Shown: piece after piece, positions 1-10,889 of the stretch
Position numbering within the stretch: position 1 is the first letter of the stretch
How the letters are laid out: each line of letters opens with the position of its first letter
Assembly: GCF_029784155.1 (NCBI RefSeq)
Contig: NC_073693.1
Location: 315,255,536 to 315,319,535, forward strand
Reading direction: 5' to 3'
Origin: Uranotaenia lowii
Taxonomy: Eukaryota; Arthropoda; Insecta; Diptera; Culicidae
DNA: 64,000 nt
Notes under the pieces: generated by a model
Database searches by the model: none
Told to the model about the DNA's origin: nothing
The model's input: the letters and a program-made list of their open reading frames with translations, nothing else
Translations under genes and position numbers: made by a program

Positions 1-1202
1 CACTATTGGCCAAAATATTTTAGACAAGTAATCAAAGCTAAAAATAGTTACACCAATGTCAGTGCCAATGTCAAGAATCGAAAGTACATAACTCCATAAT
101 TTGCTGTTAAGTAAGAAGTTAATTTGTAAAATCAGACTTCCAACCAGAGTCCCAGTTAACAGCAATTGTATTCGTAACCGATTGTTATGAAGAAAACGTT
201 TTTGTGGATTTTAAGTCAATTCTAGTAGCCACATAGGGTAGCTCGTATACCTAGATATGATCAAGTTGTTACCGACAGGCTTGACGTGCTGCACTTCACT
301 TTCACGTACCTACCAAATTCAACTCAATTCAAGAATTAGGTCGGGCCGGCGTTTCATTTGGTTTTCGATTGAGTGCTCAGAAAAATGTAGGTGAGCTGAT
401 TTTAAGAGAAGATAAAAAAAAATACTTGTAGTTTAATTAACGGTCAAAGGAAGTTTAAGAACATAAAAGAAGTAAATTGTATCTCATTACTCATTTGAGA
501 TTCATAGCAGGTTTTTTAAGCACCGAAATGTATTTGTTGGGTTTTTTTTTAAATTGGTAATATAAAGCGCCTTTGTGTATGCAATCAGGGTGTTGAATAG
601 AATAAAAAAAACCTTTTTTTTAGATTTTTACATTTTCATCCCTCTTCTCGAAACTATCCCCAGAAAAAGTTAGCGATATTTTATAAGGGGTTTCCAGCTT
701 TTTACTGCTGCTCACCGAGCTGTTTTATTTTCTAGTCCAATGCTGTCTTCGGATGATATTTTTATGAGATAGAAAATGGTTTGACACAGCTTTGTGTGCC
801 ATTTCGGGATGTGCAGTTTATCTTCTCGAAATCGTTTCCAATTTTTAACTGCGCTCCTGCAGCTTGAAGCAATTGGCTTAACATGCATAAACAGAAATAA
901 AATTGTTTTTTATCGTTTCCTTTTTTATTAAAATGACCGTAAACTAGTTCTTTTTTAATCAATATTGAAAAGCGTTGGTTCCAAAAAGTATAGATATTTC
1001 CAATATGTACTAATATTAATTTTGAGAAATAATTGGTTTATACATTCGTAATGTACAATTTCTTAACACTTTTTCTTTTGTATAAAATTTTCAGAATTTA
1101 GTTTTAAAATTTAGCTTTTTTGAACTAATGTACCGAGAGCTTAACATTCCTTGAAATCTAAAGGTTCAAGGCGTTTAAATAAACTTCAATTATAAATGAA
1201 TA
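1..1202. other. AT-rich intergenic DNA, no gene seen
   Basis: No conserved coding segment, RNA gene or complete element was recognised. The short open frames are low-complexity. A motif near 566-586 (AGCGCCTTTGTGTATGCAA) resembles segments at about 1528 and 33294 that lie inside the GTACTC-type elements, so a decayed fragment of that family may be present. Confidence 0.5.
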
Positions 1203-1240
1203 CCGTCAAATGGGGCATCATGCAAAAGCAGGGCCAGATT

Positions 1241-2841
1241 AGGGTTACCATACGTACTCTTTTAAGAGTACATGTACTCTTCGAGAAATGAGCGTACTCT
1301 TTTTTTCTGAAATGTTACGAAATATACTCTTTTTTGTTTAAGTAATTAAATAAAACTTTCTTATAAAAATTTACTTACTTCTTCCGATACATAAATATTG
1401 TATCCTAATATATACAAGAGATCCAACATTTCAGTTTCGCTTTTTTGTTGAATGTTTCAAAGGATAGATACCAGTGGAAGGAATCACGAGTACATTCACG
1501 ATTTCAATCGGAATTTTTCGTTCAAAATAAGCGCCTTTGAGTATGCAATGAAATCCTGGACAGACAATAGGGGAGAGTGGGGATAATTGATCCCCTTTTC
1601 TTATTTTCACCATATCTTTTTAGAAAAATTTAGCAACTCGCACTCTTTTACATTTTCTGACAGCGTGTAACTTCAAGTTTCTATGCTCCTTAAATTAGAA
1701 CGAAACTTGAACCCGTAGATGAACTAGAAGCATTTTCGTGAGAGTAAAAAAATTGCGATATTTTTGAAGTTAAGGGAGACTTGATCCTTTATTCAAGAAG
1801 CCCTAATCCAGGGGAAAAATCATACAAAACCCCAAGATAGAATGTTAATTGACTATTTTGGTCATGTTTGTTCTCATTTCACAATCTATAATTGTCAGAA
1901 AAAAAATTCTATAGCCTATTCTCAACCCTTATAACATTGCATACTTACGGGCGCAATTTTTATAAACAAGAAAAAATCAATTATTTTAGCTCTTTTCTTC
2001 AGATAATTGATGGATGAATATTAGCTATTGGATAAATATCAGTAATCTCGTAATCAGAAATGACCACGATCCATTGAGAAGAAGAATATACCGGGATCAT
2101 TTGTACCCATATATTAGGGATCAATTGTACCCAAAATCAACATTTTAGAAAACTTTTTCTGAAAAAAGTTGGGAGTTTTTCATTGCTTTGAAAATATTGT
2201 ACTTGAAGTTCATTTCACACTCGAAAGATTGATGTATTGGAATAAATATTTTTGTTATAATATTTCCATGTTAGGAACATTTTAAAATGATGAAAAAAGA
2301 TCTTCAAGTCACATTTTGTGAAATGTTTCAAACAAAGTTCAATAACCCAAAAACTTATTTTGTTAAAAATTTTTAAGTTTCAACCATTGCTGTTTTGTTC
2401 ACATTTTTCTAGAATATTTGAACTTTGTACGACATTCCAGTTTGGAGATATAGCTAAGGAATCAAGTATCCTCATTCTCCCCTATATATAACAACAACTT
2501 GCTTAAAAGCATAGTGCACAAAACAAACGCGCACGAATCAGCAATATTGTTTTCAAAGAATAAAAAAATACGCCTCTATAAAAAAAAAAACTATTTGCAA
2601 TTGTAGTGCAAATGCAGTTTTTTATCAACTTTGGTGAGCTTTCTCAGCATATAATCGAAAACTTTTAATAATCCAACTGAAAATTCTGAGCATTTGTCAT
2701 GCAAGTCATGTATCTTGCAACAAATTGGCGGTTTTTTGAATAACCAAAAACATTATGGTTTTTGATTAAATGGCGTTTTCTTTACAATTTATAATTTTTT
2801 CTCACTGTACTCTTTTTGGCGTTGCGGGATATGGTAACCCT
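1241..2841. mobile_element. Non-autonomous TIR element (GTACTC family), copy 1
   Basis: The left end reads AGGGTTACCATACGTACTC and the right end is the inverted GATATGGTAACCCT. Subterminal GTACTCTTTT motifs are repeated on both sides. A second copy at 33139-34168 shows the same ends and interior, with an 8-bp target duplication, which suggests a hAT-like non-autonomous element. This copy is enlarged by another element at 1570-2482. No transposase is visible. Confidence 0.65.
1570..2482. mobile_element. TA-flanked TIR element (GGGGAGA family), copy A
   Basis: The termini are GGGGAGAGTGGGGATAATTG on the left and the inverted GTATCCTCATTCTCCCC on the right, with TA on both outer borders (1568-1569 and 2483-2484). 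A better-preserved copy is at 26826-27780, a partial one starts at 36751, and a diverged interior occurs at about 30752-31660. The TA duplication fits a Tc1/mariner-type MITE. It is inserted inside the GTACTC element. Confidence 0.75.
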
Positions 2842-3000
2842 CGGTTAGATGCAACATTTGTATACCACAACACTCATTCAATTTTTATTTCAATATACTG
2901 TAATCAAGTTATCATAGAATGATAACAAATTGATGATGACACAGTTTTTAACATCGTGAAAGAGTTTTTAAAAGTTTCTGATTCTCATAAAAAATTTGAA

Positions 3001-4757
3001 ATAAAATTTTTCACCTAAGAGGTACCACGACCATTAAGAGCAAGTTCACTCGAGTTAGGAAAAGTGTTAGAAATCTTTGACACTTGTAGCACGTTTTGAA
3101 AATTTAACCATGTGATTTTTTTTCAAGATGTGGCCGTCACAGCCTGTGACATGTGTATCACACATGTCAGCAAATCTTAATTCAATCACCCCGAGTCCAA
3201 AGTCAAAAGCATTCAAAGTCAAAACCTACATCAGCCATCGACCCACCTGTGTGGGGCAATACCACAATGATAGAAGGGTGCCACTGCTAAGTCTTTGAGA
3301 GTGGTTGTTGGATTCCTCTCAGTCAGAAGCTGTAGTGTAATCGTGTTAGTGAACGCGCATTCCCGCGAGAGTAGACTCGAGCGGTTTGATGTATACTGTG
3401 CAGATTGTGGAAGATAGGTCCTCGAAATGAATTGTATAAAATAATAACAATAAAAATGAAATCAAAATATGGTTTTAAAAAAAAACGAAAACAGTTTTAA
3501 AATTTAACAGCGTTTCACGCGAGTGGCTCTTATATGTTGGTTTTACCTGAATGCTTGACTGCGTAAATGAGGTAATATCGATCAGCAATTAGTTCATTTT
3601 AAAAGTGTGATGATGCTTTTAAACATTGTTGAAATGATTACTGAAATATGAGCGTGTGAATGATGGACGTGTGAAATGGATGAACTTGAGTGCCACGTTG
3701 GAAAATGATGAGGAGTGAGATATACGTGCGAGAGGGTTGATTGATGATTTGTGGATCGATTTTGAATGGGCATTCGCTTATAAAAATTAGAGGAAGAAAG
3801 GTTGTGCTTTTTTAACTCGATTTTGTGTGATAAAATGATGCATGTTAATTGTAAAAAAAAGAGGCCCAAACTGTAAAAAATATTGTGCTTCAAAAGAACG
3901 GTTACCACACAGATGTATGAGTAAGTGCGACGCACAGCACGCAATCCCGCGAGAGCTTAATCGAGCAGTTCAACGGTCATCCTCAGTCAAGACGCGGTGG
4001 CCTCGCCGGTCAGACCAAATCTCAGCTTTGGTAGCGCAGTCCTTTGATGGGTGACTTTCCGTCAGAGATTGATGTTACACACCACCGGCGTGGCATTCCA
4101 TAAACAACTTCCAACGAAAGTGTCAGTTTACAGAGTCATTGTTTTAAGCCACACACAGCGCGTCGGCGCTGACCATGCAGTCTCTCTTTCGGGACTTGCT
4201 TAGCACTCTCCCGCCTTTCGCATCCTTCTCTGATTGGCTGTAAGGAATAAATAATAAATAAAGACTTCAAATATCTTGGTAGGTTAGGTTAAGGCAAAAG
4301 TAAAAGAATAAAGTCAATTCAATAGTTTACGTCTAACAGAGAAGTGTTCCGTCCTTTTGATGACACATCCCCATAGTATAAAACGATAGTTAATCGCTTT
4401 ATTACACAGCCTACAAATAGAACTGGTTCTACGGAATAATGCTAGTGGATAATATCTTTAAAAAAAAAAGAAAGATAGAATGTACAACCAATATTTCATT
4501 GGGAACCCCAGCATTGAGAATACGAAATTTGATGTACTCTGCGACTTTTGTAGCTCTTGTGGGAGCATTCCTTAAAATTATAGAGGAAAATGTGAGTTTT
4601 AGAAGCGCAAAAGAGAAAGCCGCTGCGAGAATAAAAGCGGCCTGAACAATCAGACGAATGTAGTGAAAAACGTGTTCATGTTGTAAATCTTGGCGCGAGA
4701 GAAAAATTAAATTTGTGCGAAAGAAAATGGCGAAAGTTACGGTCGATTTTGACACTG
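3001..4757. other. Intergenic DNA with two related GC-rich patches
   Basis: No gene is supported. Two patches, about 3345-3400 and 3938-3985, share TCCCGCGAGAG and a following TCGAGC(A/G)GTT, so they look like copies of a decayed repeat. The stretch 3997-4060 has a vaguely tRNA-like look, but no convincing A/B box pair could be set. An AT-rich segment follows, up to the retrotransposon's 5-bp target duplication at 4758-4762. Confidence 0.4.
3147..3169. repeat. Perfect 23-bp palindrome
   Basis: TGACATGTGT and ACACATGTCA form ten-base arms around the spacer ATC. The palindrome could be a dimeric protein-binding site or chance. No gene starts within 1 kb on either side. Confidence 0.6.
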
Positions 4758-4762
4758 GTGTT

Positions 4763-4978
4763 TGTGACGCACACGGAACAGTTCCTGACTTTCGGCAACA
4801 CTGCAGCTTTATCGGGCTAACAACACCCTGCAGGACTACCAACTGTGACAGCACAGCTGTCATCTTTCAGCCGCCGACCAAATGGGAAACCACATGGAAT
4901 CATCTTCTTTTCCTCGTGGACCGTCGACCAGGTTGGACGCACTTGGACGATTCCTCTCCGGTGGCAAGCAGCCACACA
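4763..4978 (+). repeat. 5' LTR of the gypsy element
   Basis: The LTR begins TGTGACGCAC and ends GCAGCCACACA. Aligned by eye it differs from the 3' LTR at one position (T here, C in the 3' copy, in ATCATC[T/C]TCTTTTCC). No AATAAA is obvious inside. Confidence 0.95.
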
Positions 4979-5000
4979 TTTTGGCGACCGTGGCAGGCTG
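4979..5000 (+). other. Primer-binding site
   Basis: Three bases after the LTR comes TGGCGACCGTGGCAGG. This is complementary to a tRNA 3' end finishing CGGTCGCCA. From memory that best fits an insect tRNA-Arg(UCG), with one mismatch. The tRNA identity is an inference. Confidence 0.6.
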
Positions 5001-6159
5001 TTCATTTTTTTTAGAACATTAAGAACCGTGGAGAGGGAATCGTCCAATTGCAAGTGAATTTGTTTTTCTTTTAATTAGCGCAAAAAGGTGTGTGCAGTGA
5101 AAGTGGAAGTGTGAAAAAGTGGCAAAAAAAAAGTTGAACAAAACCTGAAAGAAATCGGCACCGGTAAGTCATCAATTTTTTTTTTCTTTCACCCATCGTT
5201 GGCGTCATTTTTATTCATGTTGGCCTCTTGAATTTCCCTCTCTCTCTCTGATTGGTAGCCATTTTGTAATGTGCGTGGAGTGGGGGAAATATGAAATAAA
5301 TATGAACTTAACTAGATTCCCTGGTGTAACTCAACAAAGTGTGGAAAATTTTTCAACAGTATAACCTTCCATGGAGTTTTGTATAGTAATCAAAAATTGT
5401 GTGAGCATTGTGTGAGTTATCGTTAAATACAAGTGTAGTTATTCGTTTGTATTAGTTGGTCAACAAATCTGATTTTTTTTAAGCGATTTTTTTTTGAAAT
5501 TTTCGTCTGCTGAGAGTAAAAACGCACAAGCAGAAAAATAAAAATAAGTTTCAAAAGAAAGTGTTTCAAAAGAACAAAGTTTTTTCCCTTTTATTTCGGG
5601 ACAAATTAAAATTACTAAGACTTAAATAAATTTTTTTTTTGCTTGCTTCTTAGAAATGTTTTCTCTTGAATCAAAAGAATGTTTTGATTCAATATCTAAA
5701 GTGGTTTCATTCAAAATCTCAAATCCCTTGAATCTATAGCGTTTTCGTTTAATGTCTTAAATTTTTCCTTTTTTTTGAAACCATTTTTTCCTTTGATCAA
5801 ATTATTTTCCTTCGTTTTCTACAAAAATTGAGTACCACGAATAGTTCTTTTGAAAAAGAATAATGAATTGATTTCTGAAATATTTTTATTCATCTTTTGC
5901 CACTGCGTTTTCTTCCTGGTCCAGACTTAGGGAAGTCTACCTGTGAAAGGGAGTAAGGTTGAGGGCCTTTGAATAAGCTGGGCACAACTGAGTGACAAAA
6001 GTGCTTTCCCAAAACGATGAAGGTTGAGGTTGATTTACAAAGGCTTTTCTGGTCAAGGAACAAATCAATTAAACCGTGAAGTAATTCCACCTGCCGGTTG
6101 AGTGTCTGTCGACGTATCGTATCGTCTTGAAGTTCCGTAGCTTCCAACATAGTGGACCT

Positions 6160-6720
6160 ATACAAACTTGGTTGTGACGGGACCTCCAGCCATAGTCTTG
6201 TAATAGTCGTTGCGATGGGACTTCCAACTAGATGCTCATGTTTCTGATCGTGACGGGACATCCGATGGAAACGCGGTTGCGACGGGACATCCAATCGAGA
6301 GCAAGAATTTCTAGTTGTGAGGGGACATCCAGCAAAATGAAAAATGTTTGGTTTCTGATTGTGACGGGACGTCCAATGGAAACTTGGTTGCGACGGGACA
6401 TCCAACCAGAGGCTTGCAATAGTTGTTGCGATGGGACTTCCAACTAGATGCTCATGTTTCTGATCGTGACGGGACATCCGATGGAAACGCGGTTGCGACG
6501 GGACATCCAACCAAGAGTAAGATTGTCTAGTTGTTAGGGGACAGCCAACGAAATGTTTAGTTTCTGATTGTGACGGGACATCCAATGGAAACTCAGTTGC
6601 GAAGGGACATCCAACCAAAGACTTGATATAGTTATTGCGATGAGACTTCCAACTAGATGCTCATGTTTCAGATCATAACGGGACATCCAATGGAACAGCG
6701 GTTGCGACGGGACACCCAAC
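6160..6720. repeat. Higher-order tandem repeat in the leader
   Basis: Short subunits built round GACGGGACATCC recur every 35-50 bases. A larger period of about 210-216 bases is marked by GATGCTCATGTTTC at 6231, 6447 and 6656. The minus strand is open for 242 codons across the block (5890-6618). That protein is repetitive (DVPSQP and SRHDQKHEH motifs) and has no recognised domain, so the block is described as repeat DNA. Confidence 0.8.
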
Positions 6721-7343
6721 CAAAAAAAGCAAGTAACTGTAGTTGCTTGGGATGTTTAGTTCCTGATTGTGACGACACATGCAATAGAAACTCCCAGCCA
6801 CAATGGGAAACGAAAGAAAATGAAAAAATTGTTTGTCACAATGAGACGAATAAAATTTGATGTTTTAAATAAATTTATGATTGTCACGAGATCGCCAAGC
6901 GGTACGCGAAGCTCCTTGTTACAATGAGAAACCTTAAAGTAATATGATTGTAGTATCGTTTGGGAGCAGATGAAACAGTTCGATAGGAACGTCGAAAATA
7001 CCTTTCTTTCAGTGACTACATAATATAATACAAATAAGTTTGCTTTGGTTTTTCTTTTATTCTTCCAAAAGATAATTTTTTGGTTTATCTTGACGTTTTC
7101 GCACAGACGACGAATAGTTTTTACATGTGATTATTGCTTGGAAATTCAACGTTCTCAAGACTTTTAAAATCAAGAATAAAATAAACAAATAAATAAATAA
7201 AATCGTCATAATGTGTATTTGGCAATATATTTTAGAAAAGAAAGAGAGAGGGAAAGAGAAAAGAGATATTTAGATGGGGTTAATAAATGAAATAAAACAA
7301 AGTAAGGTATTGTAAGCATACTCAAACGATTTCAGCATTAGAA

Positions 7344-9115
7344 ATGCCAGGCGGACGGTTTGTGCGAACCGAAGACTACATGTCTTCAGACGAGGAAGAT
7401 CTTCCTGTTGAAAACACTGAAAATGCATCGGCGGCATGCCCAGCAGAAATCCCGCCTATTGATGATCGAGTACAGGAGATTCCGGTTGCAGTTTTCCCAG
7501 AGGACATTTCTCAGCGATTGTTAATACTCGAAAAGGCTGTTGGGTCGTCCAAAAACCTTTTACCTGCAGTGTGTTCAATCCCGCCTTCGATAGCAGCTGA
7601 TGGGGTCGGGCGTCCCAACACCGAGAGAGGAGGGCTTCGGGAGGGTGGTGGAACCTCTGCTATTGTTCGGCTGCTGCTTGCGGTTCCAATTCCGGGTGAA
7701 AAAGGAGTCCCCGTTCAAATTGTGGTCATCACACACAAAGGCACACGCGGATTTACACAAAATACTTTAATTTATTATCGAACATTAAACATAAACTTAA
7801 ATACTAAACACTTAACAAAAAATACGGGCCGTGTGAGGAATACCTCAACAAGCACGGACGGAACGGACGATGATCTGGTTACAACTGATCGATCAGTGCT
7901 ATGGTTGTCGTCGCCAGACCGATGTGCGATGTTTTTCTCTCATCGGCGCAACTCTCTGATCGGGTTCCAATTCCATAGGTTCGTGATCGGGCCTCAGATC
8001 GTTCGGAGCGGATCTCTGTCTGACCAACACACCGGCTGACAACGACGACCGTCTTCTATACGTTCTCCATGCTCATGATCGTAGCTGATCGAACCGAACG
8101 GGTGGCAAATATGTTGTCAGACGCTGGCGTACCGAGGGTTACTTACTCACAGACAAAGGCCCTGGTCGATCTCACACAAGCTTTGATCGAGAAAGAGAGG
8201 GTTGAGAAACCAGAAACCACAATCGTTGGTCAAAATTCCACCCTTGAACCAGAGGCTTCTAACAGCAATACCATCCCTGGAACGGCCAACTTCCCAGGTG
8301 TACGTTGGGATCACGTGCGCCCTTTTCCGCAAGGAGTAGCAACGAGCCAAATGTGGGTGGAATGGGCTAAATTCAAAGCGAACTTTGATCTTACCGCAGA
8401 CTTGAACAGCGTGACCGGATTCCATCGGGTTCAAATGTTGTTTCTCATGATGGGTGAACAACTCCAGGAGATCCTGAGGGCCAACAACATCCTTCCACAC
8501 CCTACTGAACCTAACCCTTACGCGTCGTTTGTTGAGAGGGTTGATAACTTTTTAAGGTCTCTTGTGGATGCAACGGCTGAACATGGAGCATTCCTAGAAA
8601 TGTGACAGTCCATTGACGAATCCGTCGTTGCTTTCTATGCTAGATTGAAGGCAAGGGCAAAGCTGTGCGGATATGGAGACCGCGAAGACGCTTTGATCAG
8701 ATTCCAGCTACTCAAAGGGATGAGGAACCAATCAATCGCTGCTGATGCCCAGATCTACAACACGGATACGGCATCAGTCGTCCAAGCCGGTACACGTGCG
8801 GAAGCTTTCACAACAAAGGTGTCAACAGCGAGTAATCCCGAGATCGCAGCCATCGTAGGTCGAAAGCGTAACTGGACGGAGAGCAACAACGACATCAGAA
8901 AACGCCAAAAATTTGACGGGAGCAACCCTAGTCGGAGAAATCGCTGCCCAAATTGCGACAACGAAAGACATCATGGAGTGGTATGCCCTGCTATCAACAA
9001 GCAGTGCAGGAAATGCGGTAGAGGCGGACATTACGCCAGGGTGTGTAGATCCCGTGAAGCTACATCTAAAACAACCGATCACCCAAAGATCTCGGACGCA
9101 TCTAACAATGAACAG
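7344..9115 (+). pseudogene. gag of the gypsy element, interrupted
   Basis: Gag would form the retrotransposon particle and bind its RNA. The N-terminal part (from 7344) is acidic (SSDEEDLPVE). After a block of foreign sequence (about 7650-8100) gag resumes in another frame and runs to 9115, ending in two zinc knuckles: one degenerate CPNC...H...C, one canonical C-x2-C-x4-H-x4-C (CRKCGRGGHYARVC). An in-frame TGA at 8603-8605 lies in an otherwise continuous frame, where CGA (Arg) would be one CpG transition away. The frame stops 7 bases after a GTATAG that may be a splice donor. The product is not made intact from this copy. Confidence 0.85.
7650..8100 (-). mobile_element. LTR-like insertion inside gag
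   Basis: This block interrupts gag and shifts its frame. Read on the minus strand it contains TGTTGGTCAGACAGAGATCC, then an AATAAA at about 7775-7770, then GTGATGACCACA followed by a short GC-richer tail. That layout resembles an LTR plus the start of a leader from another retrotransposon. No target duplication could be fixed, so the borders are approximate and a solo or truncated LTR is an inference. Confidence 0.45.
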
Positions 9116-9258
9116 GTATAGCTGTTAACAGATTTATATTTTGTTTTCTCTTTTTCTTCGTTTGAAATCCCTTTTTTTGTTCATTGTTTTGCTTAATAAA
9201 ATAAATACGATCTAGCGTTATCATTGAGTTTTTCCTGTGTTATATTTTTCGTTTACAG
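9116..9258 (+). other. Intron-like gap between gag and pol
   Basis: The gap begins CAG|GTATAG and ends with a T-rich tract and TTTACAG|CC. Inside it is AT-rich, with stops in the gag frame and AATAAAATAAA near 9197. The codon ending at 9115 is in the gag frame and 9259 begins the pol frame, so removing exactly these 143 bases joins the frames in phase 0. Unspliced RNA would give Gag only. It could also be a small insertion, though no terminal repeats are visible. Confidence 0.55.
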
Positions 9259-10190
9259 CCGATGAGGCCTTACAACTCGAATAATGCACTTATCCAATGT
9301 CGAGTGGGTTCTTCAAAACCGATTACCTTCCTCATTGACTGTGGATCAGACGTAAATGTTATAGGGGGTACCGATTGGGCTTTCCTTAGAAAGGAATACG
9401 AGCTAGGATTGGCCAAATTAGAAATCAGTCACCCTCCTGAATCCTATATAGTTAAAGCTTTTGCCTCAAAACGGCCGATGGGGGTAACATTATCATTTAT
9501 AGCCAGTGTGGAAACTGTGGAGCTAGGAAAACCTACAGTACGGGCGAAATTTCTGGTTATACCAGATGGTTCCAGATCGCTGCTTGGTCGAGAAACAGCC
9601 TGTATCATGAATGTATTGAAAATGGGCCTTAGCATTAATGTTTGCAACTCTCCGTCTACAATCCAGCCATTCCCAAAAATGCCAGGGGTAAAGGTCAATT
9701 TTTGTATTGACAAATCAGTTGTCCCCGTTAGAAACGCGTACTTCAATGTACCTGCTGCATTTAGGGACGGCGCAAGGCGGAGGTTAGAAATGATGGAAGC
9801 CCAGAATATTATCGAAAGAGTGAAGACCGCACCTGAGTGGATAAGTGGCATGTCGGCCGTACCAAAAGGCCGAGATGATTTTCGTCTAGTAGTAAATATG
9901 AGGGCCCCGAACAAGGCCATTAAGCGCGAGTATTTTCGCTTACCACTTTTGAATGAAATGCGAATCAAACTCCATGGGGCCAAATTCTTTACTAAGCTCG
10001 ACCTTAGCAGTGCATATTACCATCTTGAACTTACTAGGAGATCTCGGGAGCTAACTACCTTTCTTGCGGAAAATGGAATGTATCGTTTTACAAGGCTAAT
10101 GTTTGGAGTAAACTGCGCTCCCGAGATCTTCCAAAGAGAAATGAGCCGGATCCTTTCGGAAGTCGAAAACGTAATTGTCTACATCGACGA
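9259..10190 (+). pseudogene. pol, protease and first part of reverse transcriptase
   Basis: The aspartyl protease region starts near 9325 with FLIDCGSDVNVI. The catalytic Asp is present, but the usual Ser/Thr of D-S/T-G is Cys. The reverse transcriptase follows: FTKLDLSSAYYHLEL (motif A), LMFGVNCAPEIFQ (motif B region) and VIVYIDD (motif C). The frame is open from 9262 to the end of the catalytic YIDD, where the DNA transposon at 10193 begins. The rest of the domain resumes at 16442. Confidence 0.9.
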
Positions 10191-10192
10191 TA

Positions 10193-10889
10193 CACAGTAA
10201 ACGAAAATTACCGAATTCGGTAATTTTTTTACCGAAATCCTAACATGTGGAGTTCGTTAAACCGTTCGGTAATTTTTTCATGGCCGAGAAGTGACAGCTG
10301 TCAAAATATACGGACTTTTTTCTGTAAAAAATAACCAAAACTCGGCAGATCATCTGTCAGAATATTGACAGTTGTTAACATGACAGCTCGTTATATTACC
10401 GAACAACCGGTATTGTTGAACCGAAATGTCTTTAATTATTACCGAAAGGCCGGTAATGTTTAACCGATATACTATACAAGCTAGTTAATATGTACCGAAC
10501 AACCGGTAGAGTTTACCGAAATACCTAAAATTATTACCGAAAAACCTGTAATCATTATCGAAATATCTATAAATTTTACCGAAATACCGTAATTTTTTTT
10601 ACCGAAAAGCTGTAAAAGCTCGGTAATATTTACCGAACAACCGATATATTTTACCGAAATACCTGTAATTATTACCATAATTCCGGTGAATGTTACAGAA
10701 ATCCAAGTAAATATTACCGAAATACCGGTAAGTTTTACCAAAAAGTTCGGTAACATGTACCGAACAACCGGCGACGTTTACCGAAGTATCGGTGGTTTTT
10801 ACCGAAATTTTTGTAATTATTACCGAAATGCTGGTAATATTTACCGAAAACTGTAAAATTTTCGGTAATTTTTTACGAAAGCCGTTATA
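10193..10889. repeat. Subterminal TTACCGAA repeat block
   Basis: About 700 bases of degenerate tandem units built on TTTACCGAAATAYC and ACCGAACAACCGGTA. Many units are locally palindromic (ACCGGT). A shorter counterpart, with ACCGAACTCGGTA, lies at the other end (about 16230-16439). Such arrays in TIR transposons can bind transposase; that role is inferred. Confidence 0.75.

Larger units (their letters stand above)
1203..3000. mobile_element. Interrupted short repeat (family R1)
   Basis: The left piece, 1203-1240, starts CCGTCAAATGGGGCATCATG. The right piece, from 2842 to about 3000, contains ATGCAACATTTGTATACCAC. The two are separated by the TIR element at 1241-2841. A reverse-complement relative of the right piece lies at about 29680-29824, and a short relative at 44935-44995 carries both motifs close together. 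That supports reading the two pieces here as one interrupted copy. No coding capacity is seen, and the outer ends are not defined. Confidence 0.5.
4979..7343 (+). other. Long untranslated leader of the gypsy element
   Basis: About 2.4 kb lie between the primer-binding site and the first gag ATG, which is long for a gypsy element of this size. The first part (4979-5890) is AT-rich with poly-T tracts. A repetitive block follows at about 6160-6720, then AT-rich DNA to 7343. No gag homology is seen before 7344. Part of it may be an unrecognised insertion. Confidence 0.6.

Noticed and set aside
3997..4060. tRNA gene or SINE head
   Set aside because: No cloverleaf, no clear A and B boxes and no 3' tail could be drawn from this stretch.
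4429..4863. 144-residue minus-strand frame upstream of the gypsy element
   Set aside because: It crosses the LTR border and has no domain. It exists only because the retrotransposon inserted there.
5890..6618. 242-residue minus-strand frame in the gypsy leader
   Set aside because: It is antisense to the element, made of tandem-repeat translations, and has no recognised domain. It is kept only as a repeat observation.
7344..8039. A single 231-residue gag N-terminal protein
   Set aside because: The second half (from about 7650) is foreign LTR-like sequence. Only the first part resembles gag.
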